This document shows, piece by piece, positions 34,464 through 46,095 of a stretch of DNA of 64,000 nucleotides. Numbering within the stretch: position 1 is the first letter of the stretch; each line of letters starts with the position of its first letter. Source of the DNA: Pirellula sp. SH-Sr6A (GTDB lineage Bacteria; Planctomycetota; Planctomycetia; Pirellulales; Pirellulaceae); the NCBI RefSeq assembly GCF_001610875.1, contig NZ_CP011272.1, positions 2,399,988-2,463,987 of the forward strand, in the 5' to 3' direction. The notes under the pieces are model-generated. The model had not been told where the DNA came from and did not search any database. It saw nothing but the letters and a program-made list of their open reading frames with translations. The position numbers and the translations under genes are program-made.

Positions 34464-35276
34464 TCAATACCTTTCTTCGACGAATCGCCTTCCTTGCAAA
34501 CTTAACTCGTCGTCGTAAGCTCCCTTCTTAGATCGGCTAGGCAGCTTGACTTCCGGGTGTGGCAATTCTTCATAGGGGATCAAACTGAGGAGGTGGGCGA
34601 TACAGTTGAGTCGCGCGCGCTTCTTGTCATCCGAACGGACGATGTACCAAGGTGCGCTTTGTGTATCGGTTGCCTCCAGCATTGCATCTCGCGCTTGAGA
34701 GTACTCATACCATTTTTCACGAGAAGGCAAATCAACCGGGCTTAGTTTCCATTGTCGGAGTGGGTCTTCAATGCGTGCTTCGAATCGCCGCGATTGCTCT
34801 TTATTGCCTACCTCGAGCCAAAACTTAATCAACTGAATCCCGCCGCGTATCACGAAATGCTCTTCAAAAACGGGACAGAGCTCTAGAAATCCATGGTACT
34901 GCTCCTTAGAACAATAACCTAAGACATGTTCGACACCCGCTCGGTTGTACCAACTCCGATCAAAAATGACGACTTCACCAGCCGCTGGGAAATGCGGAAT
35001 GTAGCGCTGCATGTACATCTGCGTCTTTTCGCGATCGGACGGGGCTGGTAAGGCCACAGTTCGAAAGACACGCGGACTTACCCGTTCCGTAAGGGCCCTG
35101 ATCGTCCCTCCTTTTCCAGCACCATCGCGTCCTTCGAAAACGACAACAACGCGAAGGCCTTTTTGTTTGACCCATTCTTGCAACCTGCAGAGCTCTACCT
35201 GCAGCTCTCTAAGCTCTTTCTCGTAGTCTTTCCTGGAGAGCTTTGTGCGATCCGAATCGCTAATCTTTTTACTCAT
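34464..35276 (-). CDS. ppk2: Polyphosphate kinase 2
   Basis: 270 residues from ATG 35276 ('MSKKISDSDR'); an upstream in-frame start adds ten residues. Walker A 'GRDGAGKGG' (49-57), lid region 'VALPAPSDREKTQMYMQRYIPHFPAAG', Walker B 'VVIFDRSWYNRAGVE' (102-116) and 'IKFWLEVGNKEQSRRF' are the PPK2 hallmarks, one PPK2 domain of usual length. It transfers phosphate between polyphosphate and nucleotides (NDP/NTP or NMP/NDP, by class) in the cytoplasm. Its class cannot be fixed without alignment; size and motifs suit the single-domain class I. It is divergent from polyphosphate glucokinase, a telling pairing. Confidence 0.95.
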   Translation of the reverse strand: MSKKISDSDRTKLSRKDYEKELRELQVELCRLQEWVKQKGLRVVVVFEGRDGAGKGGTIRALTERVSPRVFRTVALPAPSDREKTQMYMQRYIPHFPAAGEVVIFDRSWYNRAGVEHVLGYCSKEQYHGFLELCPVFEEHFVIRGGIQLIKFWLEVGNKEQSRRFEARIEDPLRQWKLSPVDLPSREKWYEYSQARDAMLEATDTQSAPWYIVRSDDKKRARLNCIAHLLSLIPYEELPHPEVKLPSRSKKGAYDDELSLQGRRFVEERY

Positions 35277-35679
35277 GGTTGCCACCCGTGCTGAAACGAA
35301 AACCAAAACTCTCGACCGCCAAACTACAAGTTACACTTCCCGTGAAAAGCACTCCACAACATTCCCAAGGCAGCTTCCTGGATTTTGCAGGATTTCGCGG
35401 AGCTCGTCTCGAGCGAGGCCCGGTTTCGTCAGCAAGATCCTCTCTGAGTCGAAGATGCCAACCCCCATAAGAGCCATCACCCGAAGACGTTTTCGAGCAC
35501 GTTTGTTCGCATGGCTGGTCTGTCGAGTTGTTATTTTGCCTGAACTCGATTGCGTCGCGAGGCTCATACGCACAAGATCTGGCTATCATGGATTGGCGTG
35601 TGGCGATTCAAAGAAAGGAACAGCCAGTGTTTCGAAGCAATACTACGGCGATCACGTTCGAAAAGTAGAGGAACAAATT
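35277..35679. other. Divergent region between PPK2 and polyphosphate glucokinase
   Basis: 403 bp. A frame running through it into the glucokinase has no family match and is taken as non-coding. It should carry both promoters; a small GCTCG-TCT-CGAGC hairpin lies near 35400. AGAGG (35667-35671) is the ribosome site of the glucokinase. Confidence 0.45.
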
Positions 35680-36399
35680 ATGAATATTCTTTCGATCGAC
35701 GTGGGTGGAACCAACGTCAAGGTCTTAGCGACAGGACAGCGAGAATCGCGAAAGATTCCTTCCGGTCCTACCATGACACCCGAGCTCATGGTCTCCGAGG
35801 TGAAGAAGATTGCGAAAGACTGGCTGTATGATGCGGTATCGATCGGCTACCCTGGTGCAGTTTCCAAAGGCCGCATAGCGAACGAACCTCACAATCTCGC
35901 TTCCGGTTGGGTGACCTTCGACTTCGAAGAGGCCTTTGGGGTGCCCGTGAAACTCATCAATGATGCAGCGATGCAAGCTCTGGGATGTTATGAAGGTGGG
36001 CTGCTTCTCTTCATTGGTTTCGGGACTGGTCTCGGATCAGCTCTCGTTGCCGATGGCACCGTAGTTCCAATGGAGCTGGGGCACCTTTCATTTAAGAACG
36101 GAACCATTGAAGATTATGTTGGGCTCCGTGGCTTAGAACGACTCGGTAAAAAAAAATGGAGACGCTATGTTGCCTACACCATCAACCGATTGACCGAAAC
36201 GCTCCGTCCCGATGAGATTGTGCTGGGAGGAGGCAATTCAAAGAAACTCAAAGAACTTCCTCCTCGTTGTCGGCTCGGAAATAACGCTTACGCACTTACG
36301 GGCGGATTCCGCCTTTGGGACCCCGCGACCGTTCACGTGCCTCTGATGCCCGCAAATGCTATCAAGTCTGCAGACGATGAGCACGCCGCCATTGGATAA
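35680..36399 (+). CDS. Polyphosphate glucokinase-like ROK kinase
   Basis: 239 residues from ATG 35680 with AGAGG upstream; the longer frame from 35245 is not used because the family starts at 'ILSIDVGGTNVKVLATG'. Phosphate loop 'DVGGTNVK' (7-14), catalytic Asp95 in 'LINDAAMQALG', 'FIGFGTGLGSALV' (111-123), 'ELGHL' (132-136) and 'IVLGGGNSKKLKELP' are as in strictly polyphosphate-dependent glucokinases (PPGK), which also lack the ROK zinc Cys cluster. It phosphorylates glucose with polyphosphate. The last ~15 residues are a variable tail. With glucosidase and GlgX nearby, free glucose from glucans can be trapped without ATP. Confidence 0.88.
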   Translation: MNILSIDVGGTNVKVLATGQRESRKIPSGPTMTPELMVSEVKKIAKDWLYDAVSIGYPGAVSKGRIANEPHNLASGWVTFDFEEAFGVPVKLINDAAMQALGCYEGGLLLFIGFGTGLGSALVADGTVVPMELGHLSFKNGTIEDYVGLRGLERLGKKKWRRYVAYTINRLTETLRPDEIVLGGGNSKKLKELPPRCRLGNNAYALTGGFRLWDPATVHVPLMPANAIKSADDEHAAIG

Positions 36400-36467
36400 A
36401 CATACAGGTGATTATTTTGGTCCGCTAAAAGGATCCATGATTCACGAATCCTATTTTGGAGATTGCC

Positions 36468-37073
36468 ATGTCTGAAAAACAAGTGCTTGAGGGCCTACTT
36501 GCTGAGAGGCTTGAACTTCGTTTGAAGTCGACGCTGGATGCAATTTGGTGGACATTTCTATCGCGAGGTCTGCTGGCCTTCGGGCTTGCTGCAGCAGCGC
36601 TTCTCTGGCCTCAGCAAACCATCGACGTACTGATCAAAGTCCTAGGAGTTACCATTTTGATCGATGGAGTCGCCATTGCTTTCGGACTGTTCCGTAGCGA
36701 CGACAGAAGGCAGTTAGCGATTCAAGCGATCGTCAGTTTGGCGATCGGATCTGTTCTGTTGTTTTGGTCAGGCATCACGGCGAAAATCTTATTGGTCTTT
36801 GTTGGCACTTGGCTTGTTCTGCAGGGGATTGGTCTGTACTTTGCGAGTCGAAGCATGGATGCGGCTGACGGCCTGCGCCGTTTGGTTTCTTGGGTCGCGG
36901 TAATCAAGGTCTTGATGGGAATCGTGTTGGTCATCTGGCCTAATTCGGGGATAGTTGCCATCTCTTGGCTCATCGGGCTCGCGGCAATCGCGATTGGCCT
37001 CTTCATGATCTTCCTTGCGACTCGAATCAAACGATTTTCTAAGCGAATCGCAAACGCAGGTGAGCAAACTTAG
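36468..37073 (+). CDS. HdeD-like membrane protein (DUF308)
   Basis: 201 residues from ATG 36468 with GGAG eight bases upstream; a TTG at 36456 is rejected. Six TM segments in three hairpin pairs, each pair repeating a pattern as in 'RGLLAFGLAAAALLWPQQTIDVLIKVLGVTILIDGVAIAFGLF' and 'VIKVLMGIVLVIWPNSGIVAISWLIGLAAIAIGLFMI', the DUF308/HdeD repeat with 'WP' at the turn. The molecular function is not known; HdeD is tied to acid resistance at high cell density in E. coli. It lies 68 bp after the glucokinase on the same strand. Confidence 0.9.
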   Translation: MSEKQVLEGLLAERLELRLKSTLDAIWWTFLSRGLLAFGLAAAALLWPQQTIDVLIKVLGVTILIDGVAIAFGLFRSDDRRQLAIQAIVSLAIGSVLLFWSGITAKILLVFVGTWLVLQGIGLYFASRSMDAADGLRRLVSWVAVIKVLMGIVLVIWPNSGIVAISWLIGLAAIAIGLFMIFLATRIKRFSKRIANAGEQT

Positions 37074-37140
37074 GGACGTGTAACGCATTGATTTATCAAG
37101 CAACAGTTCGATTTCAGTCAGAATTGGTTCTCGTTTGTTC

Positions 37141-38106
37141 TCATGTTCTTTCGCGGATCGTCTGAGAGATATTTGCGATGTCACCAGCCGCCAACGCTCG
37201 CTCTCGAATCGCGGAGCGGGATCGCAGCTCTGGAAATGTCAAGCGACCATCGATGTAGCCGAGTTGGTACAAGGCGTACGCCGAAAGTCCATTGAGGAAG
37301 ATCATTGGTTTCAACGACCAAGGCACCTTTGCATTTCCCTCGTAAAAAAGGTTCGTGGTGCAGTTGCTGTAGATCGAGTTGTACCACTTTGGTTTGTCCC
37401 TCAAGCTCCTCAGTCGATGGACATAGTCCAGCAGCAATCGGTTCAAGTGCTGAGGCGTTAGCTGTAGGCGGTACATGTAGATGTTCTCACGTCGAATGTT
37501 GGTCCTCACCCATATAAGATCGCGCTCGTCACCAAAAATAAACATCAACTCATACGCGCGAAACAGTCCCCATAATGGAGAGTAACTCTGCCACTTCTGA
37601 CGACGCGCCTCGATCGAAACACACAGGTACTGTCCGTCGCTAAAGCCAAAGCTTACCATCGTGTGGGCCATGAAAGGACCCGACCAATGGGATAAGAAGT
37701 AGTCGATCGAATTCAGTTTCGACAGATCGTAAACGCGTTCTTCGTACCGAGCAGTTGGGGATCCCGTCTCGCTGTAGCGAGAGTTTCGAAGGTTCCGAAC
37801 GTGCAGATTGTCTCCTTGAATCTCGGCCTGTGGCAAGATCTCCATTCCGACTTCCCAATCGAGATCAACTCTGGGACGCAGCGCGAAGAACCAAAGACTC
37901 GCTGCGAGAATAAGCCCGGCCCAAACGACAAGCCCCCATGGGAACCACGGTAGGGCGAAATAGGCGATACCGACGATGATCCAAGGGATGAGCGACGCGA
38001 TGAATCGCATCCATGGCCGGCGAAAATGGTAGTGAACAGCCAGTGAGACCCAAAGGGTTGTTGTGGCGACAACGAGCCCTCCGAAGAACCAAAGAAATGG
38101 ATTCAT
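37141..38106 (-). CDS. DUF4105 (Lnb N-terminal-like) membrane protein
   Basis: 321 residues. Two or three N-terminal TM segments (~5-28, ~33-50, ~53-75), then a globular domain with 'VYDLSKLNSIDYFLSHWSGPFMAHTMVSFGFSDGQYLCVSIEARRQ' and 'NIYMYRLQLTPQHLNRLLLDYV...YNSIYSNCTTNL', the DUF4105 pattern with conserved His, Ser/Cys and 'NCTT', which suggests a NlpC/P60-like thiol enzyme fold (inference). It acts at the outer face of the membrane. It follows the second patatin gene by 58 bp on the same strand, so both may act on membrane lipid or lipoprotein. Confidence 0.85.
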   Translation of the reverse strand: MNPFLWFFGGLVVATTTLWVSLAVHYHFRRPWMRFIASLIPWIIVGIAYFALPWFPWGLVVWAGLILAASLWFFALRPRVDLDWEVGMEILPQAEIQGDNLHVRNLRNSRYSETGSPTARYEERVYDLSKLNSIDYFLSHWSGPFMAHTMVSFGFSDGQYLCVSIEARRQKWQSYSPLWGLFRAYELMFIFGDERDLIWVRTNIRRENIYMYRLQLTPQHLNRLLLDYVHRLRSLRDKPKWYNSIYSNCTTNLFYEGNAKVPWSLKPMIFLNGLSAYALYQLGYIDGRLTFPELRSRSAIRERALAAGDIANISQTIRERT

Positions 38107-38164
38107 GGAATTTGTAGTTTCAAGGTGGGAGCTTCATCCGATGGGAGAGAACCAAACAAGCGGG

Positions 38165-40027
38165 TTAGCCATGCGACTTGGACGGTGCGATAAGCCTTTT
38201 CTCTAACTCGCTCAGACGCTGCTGAAGTTCCATGATGCATTCTTGAGCGGCATTCTTCCCTGCTTCGGCTATTTCGTTTGTACGATAAAACTCGGCTAAA
38301 CCAAAAATCGACGTGTTGGGTTTGATCCAAAAATCAACCGCCCGGTTGCGCATCTTTCCAATATTGTGCGCCTGGGATTCGAAGATCCGAAAGATCGTAT
38401 CGATGGAACCTGCATTTCGCATTTTGGTCGTAGGCATGTCGGGGCGGTTGCCTGCAAACTCAGGGCGAACATGGCTGGATACATCGACACCGACGACGAA
38501 GTCGGCACCGTTCTCCGCCAGCACATCGGCGGGGAGGTTGTTGAGAACGCCGCCATCCACCAACGCCATACCGTCTCGCAGAATGGGTGGCGAAACGACG
38601 GGTAAATTGATGCTCTCCAGGATGGCACGCACCGCATCCCCCTCCTGGCGAACGACGGTACGAGCTTGCACCAAATCCACGGTGATTGCATGAAATGGAA
38701 TCGACAGCTGTTCCAATTCCCAATCGTGTAGATACTTTCGCAGCATTCCATCCCAAGCCTTGCGCCGGTACTGCCTAACCAAATAGAGATTCGGCCAATT
38801 CGGAAGGCAGCGAAATAGCTTCGAAGGCGTTAAGTCGCGCTGAAAACGCTGAAGCGCGTCTTGAGGAGCCATACCCGATGCGTAAAGTATGCCGGCCATC
38901 GCACCGGCACTCGTGCCAGACATCACGTCAAAAGACACCCCCGCTTCCTCCAAGACCTGCAACACACCAAAGTGGGCCATTCCTTTTGCTCCACCTCCTG
39001 CTAAGGCAATACCGATCGAGATGCCTCGCAGCACTCTTGCTAAGCGATCGACCCCTTGAGTCTCCTGGCGTGAGGGAGTCCCGTTCGAGGTCTCGACAAC
39101 GACCTTCACATCTCTCTTCTTGAACCTCAAACGATTCAGTAGCGGAGCTATTGGCGAATTGGAATTCAATAGCCAGACCAGTCGCAGTCGTTCGGAGGCG
39201 TTGCCCTGAAGGAACGTCAAGGAAGCTGTCATCTGCTCCAAGTTCGGTGCATCCGTCGGTTCAGCAAACCACAGTATTTCATCGCAACCGAGAAGGGGCT
39301 GGAAGTCTGTCCCATTGCGAGAATCAGTCTCCCAAACAATGACTCGTCGATCGAATTGCGGTGGCGGTGGCTCGAGCATGGGTGCATCGTGTTGTGCAAT
39401 CGTTTTGATCGACACCGCCTGGGGCAAGCATCCCGTTTCGTTCCAGCGATCTGAGTGGTTGGACCAGACTTCGATCCGCTCTCCGGACTGCAGCAATTTC
39501 GTCAGGAGCCGCCCCGCAAGGACAAAACCTCTTTTGGACGTCACAATGATGCCGAGACGGGGCGAAGGAACGCTACGTGAAGCTGCTCCGGCGACGACCT
39601 TGAATCGTTCACTGAGGGTAGAAAACAAGTTCTGCATCAGAACGGGATAGGTCTGGACCCATCGCAACAGGGCCTCGGCGGGGGCGACGAGCAGGGTCCC
39701 ATTGGTCCGAGCGGTGAAACGAGTTGGACGATTGAGATTTTGTTCCAGGATCGCGACCTCTCCCAGCGTCTCTCCTTGATGGACCGTTCCCAACAGCCGC
39801 TCTCTTCCTCGTGGATCGGTGAGAAAGGACTCCAGTTCACCTTCGACGACGATCCAGAACTCGGTGACTGGCTCATCTGCCAAGGCGACCGTCTCCCCCG
39901 CAGCGAAAGACCGCAAAGTGAATTCGGGTGCTAACTCCAGGAGTTGATTGCCGTCCAGGCCACGGCAGAAGCGGACCTTGGCTAGCCATCCCACCATTTG
40001 CTCGATTTCCGCTGCAGTGCCCGGCAT
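38165..40027 (-). CDS. Cyclic-nucleotide-binding-domain patatin-like phospholipase, second copy
   Basis: 620 residues from ATG 40027 ('MPGTAAEIEQ'), chosen because it matches the 619-residue paralogue at 24904-26763 in length; the frame is open 204 bp further. CNB domain ~15-145 ('FAAGETVALADEPVTEFWIVVEGELESFL...TLGEVAILEQNLNRPTRF'), linking Rossmann-like region, then the patatin domain: 'AGGGAKGMAH' (343-352), nucleophile Ser373 in 'GTSAG', and Asp491 in 'VDGGVLNNLP'. It is likely a membrane-associated lipid esterase. The two copies share the same domain order along their whole length, so they are true paralogues and not a recent duplication (many differences). Confidence 0.92.
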   Translation of the reverse strand: MPGTAAEIEQMVGWLAKVRFCRGLDGNQLLELAPEFTLRSFAAGETVALADEPVTEFWIVVEGELESFLTDPRGRERLLGTVHQGETLGEVAILEQNLNRPTRFTARTNGTLLVAPAEALLRWVQTYPVLMQNLFSTLSERFKVVAGAASRSVPSPRLGIIVTSKRGFVLAGRLLTKLLQSGERIEVWSNHSDRWNETGCLPQAVSIKTIAQHDAPMLEPPPPQFDRRVIVWETDSRNGTDFQPLLGCDEILWFAEPTDAPNLEQMTASLTFLQGNASERLRLVWLLNSNSPIAPLLNRLRFKKRDVKVVVETSNGTPSRQETQGVDRLARVLRGISIGIALAGGGAKGMAHFGVLQVLEEAGVSFDVMSGTSAGAMAGILYASGMAPQDALQRFQRDLTPSKLFRCLPNWPNLYLVRQYRRKAWDGMLRKYLHDWELEQLSIPFHAITVDLVQARTVVRQEGDAVRAILESINLPVVSPPILRDGMALVDGGVLNNLPADVLAENGADFVVGVDVSSHVRPEFAGNRPDMPTTKMRNAGSIDTIFRIFESQAHNIGKMRNRAVDFWIKPNTSIFGLAEFYRTNEIAEAGKNAAQECIMELQQRLSELEKRLIAPSKSHG

Positions 40028-40293
40028 GGATAACTTCCTAGTTGAAATTGGTGAACAAAAGTCCGCTCGTTTCCTGAATTCTAATCGATTCCAGTCTACA
40101 CCCTCCGTCGTCGGATTCCGTCTCTCTTGCGTTTTGCGCAGTGAGAATGTCGTAGTTTTGCGAATGGATGGAGAATGTGTTTGGGTCGAGGATAGTTTGA
40201 CGTTCCTATCGAACGACTCGCCAGGCCACACCTGGATCGACTAAGCTGAGAGCAAGGGAGTATGATTCTTTTCTTTATCCAAGATGAAATGCG

Positions 40294-43079
<2,786 letters not shown>

Positions 43080-43083
<4 letters not shown>

Positions 43084-43868
43084 TTTCAGAGCCACTCGAT
43101 CGCATTCCTCTGTGGCTACTCTTTCCGCTGATCTTCTTTGGCAGTTTGCTGATGGCGGAAGTCGGGTATCGCGTCGGGAGATGGAGGCATGTACGAGTGA
43201 AAGGCGAACAGGAAGCTCCTGTGGCTGCGATTTCCGCGTCGGTTTTGGGGTTGTTGGCCTTCATGTTGGCATTTGCCTTTGGATTGGCTGCCAGTCGCTT
43301 TGATGATCGTCGTCTGGCAGTGCTGGAAGAAGCTAACGCACTTGGTACGACCTACCTTCGGGCCCACATGTTACCCGATCCGTTTAAAACAGAGATCAAG
43401 CAAAAATTAGTTCGATATACAGAGTTGAGAGCAATGGAATTAACGGCGGAGAACATAGGTCCTGCGATACAGGAGTCTCTCGCTATTCAATCGGAAATAT
43501 GGACCCTTGCGATCACCGTCGCCCAGGCAGATAACAGTTCCATCACAACCGGGCTCTTTATTCAGTCGCTGAATGAATCGATCGATCTTCATTCCAAGCG
43601 TGTGTTTGTTGGACTTTATAGTCGAGTTCCCGTCGCAATCTGGGGGGCTCTCTTTTTTTTGTTTGTCTTGGGAGTGGTTTCCATTGGATACCATGCTGGG
43701 ATCGTCGGAACCCAACGCTCTCTTGCAATGCCGATACTGGCACTCGCATTTGCAATCGTGTTTTATCTGATTTTCGACCTGGATCGCTCGCACGAAGGAT
43801 TATTGCAAATCAGTCAGCGCGCGATGATCGATTTGTATACATCGATGCAGACAACGACCGCGAAATAA
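43080..43868 (+). CDS. DUF4239-like (bestrophin-like) membrane protein
   Basis: 262 residues, ATG 43080 overlapping the stop of the glucosidase (ATGA). TM segments at ~12-30, ~50-70, ~180-203 and ~213-232 enclose a long polar helix region (80-175) that begins 'FDDRRLAVLEEANALGTTYLRAHMLPDP', a pattern of DUF4239 proteins. The function is unknown; bestrophin-like channel topology has been suggested for the family. Translational coupling to a glycosidase gene is odd for a channel-like protein and may reflect osmotic or solute handling (inference). Confidence 0.85.
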
Positions 43869-43897
43869 TTTCTCCACGTTAACAACGTACGGTTAAT

Positions 43898-45985
43898 ATG
43901 AACTCACGAGTTGCGATTGGAAAATCAAGTCCTTTGGGGACAGAGATCACGGATCATGGCGTGAATTTCTCTCTTTTTTCTCGAACGGCCCAAAAGGTGG
44001 AGTTGCTCTTGTTTGATCGCGAGGACGATGCGAAACCTGCTCGAGTGATCAATCTCGATCCCGTCGTCAATCGCACCTACCACTATTGGCATGCGTTTGT
44101 GGAAGGATTGAGACCCGGGCTGCTTTACGGCTATCGCGTACATGGATCTGAAAGAACATCCAAGGGAACGCGATTCAATCCGTCGAAGGTCTTGCTCGAT
44201 CCCTACGGACGAGGGGTGGTCGTACCGAAGGGGTATTCACATCCGTCGGCGATAGGACCGGGGGACAATAGTCCTACGGCGATGAAAAGCGTTCTTGTTG
44301 ATTTGGCGAGCTATGATTGGGAAGGGGATGCACCGCTGCGGTTGCCCTCTGCAAGGACAATTATTTATGAGATGCACGTGGGCGGATTCACTCGTAATCC
44401 CAATTCAGGGGTTGCTAAGAACCTGCGTGGGACTTACGCGGGACTCATTGAGAAAATACCCTACTTGAAGGATCTCGGTATTACCGCGGTGGAGTTGTTG
44501 CCCGTCTTTGCCTTTGACGCGCAAGCTTGTCCTGCAGGGCTGGTGAATTACTGGGGGTATCAACCCGTTTCTTTCTTTGCTCCGCACGCTGCTTACAGTT
44601 CACGAAAAGACGCAGTTGGCCCGGTCGATGAATTCCGGGATATGGTCAAAGCGTTGCACCGAGCTGGTATCGAAGTGATCTTGGACGTCGTATTCAACCA
44701 CACGGCGGAGGGGGGGCAAGATGGCCCCACGATTTCCTTTCGAGGTATCGACAATCCGACCTACTATATTATGGAATCCGGCGGCACACGCTACGCAGAC
44801 TACTCGGGCTGTGGTAATACACTCAATGCAAACCATCCGGTCGTACGGCGGATGATTGTAGATAGTTTGAAGTATTGGGTTTCTGAGATGCATGTCGATG
44901 GATTTCGCTTCGATCTCGCCTCGATCCTCTCTCGCGACTCTTCAGGACAAGTCCTTCCCAATCCACCCGTTCTGTGGGATATCGAATCGGAGCCTGCATT
45001 GGCGGGTACCAAGCTGATCGCAGAGGCGTGGGACGCAGGTGGTTTGTATCAAGTCGGCAGTTTCGTTGGCGATGCTTGGAAGGAATGGAACGGGCTTTTT
45101 CGCGATGACGCTCGCGACTTCTTTCGCGGAGAGGCGGGAGCGGTGGGGCGACTGGCGGATCGGATGTTGGGTAGCCACGAGATATACGGCCATGATCTTC
45201 GCGGGCCGGAGCAGAGCATCAACTTTGTTACTTGCCATGATGGTTTTACATTGAACGATCTCGTTTCTTACAACGAAAAACACAACGAAGCGAACGGCGA
45301 AGAGAATCGTGACGGGGCGAATGACAACAAGAGTTGGAACTGTGGTCAGGAAGGTCCTTCAACGGACTCAACGATCGAAACACTTCGCAATCAACAGGTC
45401 AAGAATTTTCACACGGTGACGATGCTATCCCTCGGTGTCCCTATGATCTTGATGGGGGACGAAGTCCGAAGGACGCAAGCCGGTAACAACAATGGGTATT
45501 GTCACGATGACGAATCGGTTTGGTTTGATTGGTCACTCGTTGATAAACACGCAGACGTCCATCGTTTTGTGAAGCTATTGATCGCGCGAAGACTGTTACG
45601 CGACGTGACTCATGAACAGCAACGCCTCAGCCTCACGCAGCTGATTCAGAATTCCACCAAGTCTTGGCATGGCGTAAAGCTGGATCAACCCGATTGGGGG
45701 CGGGACTCGCACAGCATCGCATTTAGTGCCGAGCTTCGTGAAGAGAGAATCCTCTTTCATTTGATTTTGAATGGCTATTGGGAATCGCTCGACTTTGAGT
45801 TGCCTACGCAATATCCCGAGAGCCCTTGGAAACGATGGATCGATACATCCCTTCCTTCGCCCCTCGATATCGTCGACTGGCAATCGGCGCCGGAAGTTGC
45901 TGGGAATACCTATCGCGCGGCCGGTCGCTCCGTGGTCTTGCTCTACAAGTCGGCAGCTACCAAGCTCGCAGAACATTCGGTTTAA
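43898..45985 (+). CDS. glgX: Glycogen debranching enzyme GlgX (isoamylase type)
   Basis: 695 residues, ATG 43898. An N-terminal CBM48 ('GTEITDHGVNFSLFSRTAQKVELLLFD', ~12-105) is followed by the GH13 barrel: 'YEMHVGGFTRNPNSGV', 'VILDVVFNHTAEGG', nucleophile Asp339 in 'DGFRFDLAS', acid/base Glu376 in 'LIAEAWDAGG' and Asp448 in 'TCHDGFTLNDLVSYNEKHNEANGE'. All catalytic residues are present. It hydrolyses alpha-1,6 branches of phosphorylase-limit glycogen, completing GlgP. It is 29 bp after the DUF4239 gene, third gene of a glucosidase-DUF4239-glgX unit. Confidence 0.96.
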   Translation: MNSRVAIGKSSPLGTEITDHGVNFSLFSRTAQKVELLLFDREDDAKPARVINLDPVVNRTYHYWHAFVEGLRPGLLYGYRVHGSERTSKGTRFNPSKVLLDPYGRGVVVPKGYSHPSAIGPGDNSPTAMKSVLVDLASYDWEGDAPLRLPSARTIIYEMHVGGFTRNPNSGVAKNLRGTYAGLIEKIPYLKDLGITAVELLPVFAFDAQACPAGLVNYWGYQPVSFFAPHAAYSSRKDAVGPVDEFRDMVKALHRAGIEVILDVVFNHTAEGGQDGPTISFRGIDNPTYYIMESGGTRYADYSGCGNTLNANHPVVRRMIVDSLKYWVSEMHVDGFRFDLASILSRDSSGQVLPNPPVLWDIESEPALAGTKLIAEAWDAGGLYQVGSFVGDAWKEWNGLFRDDARDFFRGEAGAVGRLADRMLGSHEIYGHDLRGPEQSINFVTCHDGFTLNDLVSYNEKHNEANGEENRDGANDNKSWNCGQEGPSTDSTIETLRNQQVKNFHTVTMLSLGVPMILMGDEVRRTQAGNNNGYCHDDESVWFDWSLVDKHADVHRFVKLLIARRLLRDVTHEQQRLSLTQLIQNSTKSWHGVKLDQPDWGRDSHSIAFSAELREERILFHLILNGYWESLDFELPTQYPESPWKRWIDTSLPSPLDIVDWQSAPEVAGNTYRAAGRSVVLLYKSAATKLAEHSV

Positions 45986-46095
45986 CTTTTGCTGATTGCG
46001 TATTTTCGATAGACGACGAGCTGCGTACGAGAGGAGATTGGGTCATGCAGCGCACAAATTTTCCTTTCCTCTTTTCCGATTACTGGAGAACATTC

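Noticed and set aside
40028-40231. N-terminal extension of the second CNB-patatin to 40231
   Set aside because: Extension has no domain, and the ATG at 40027 gives the same length as the paralogue.
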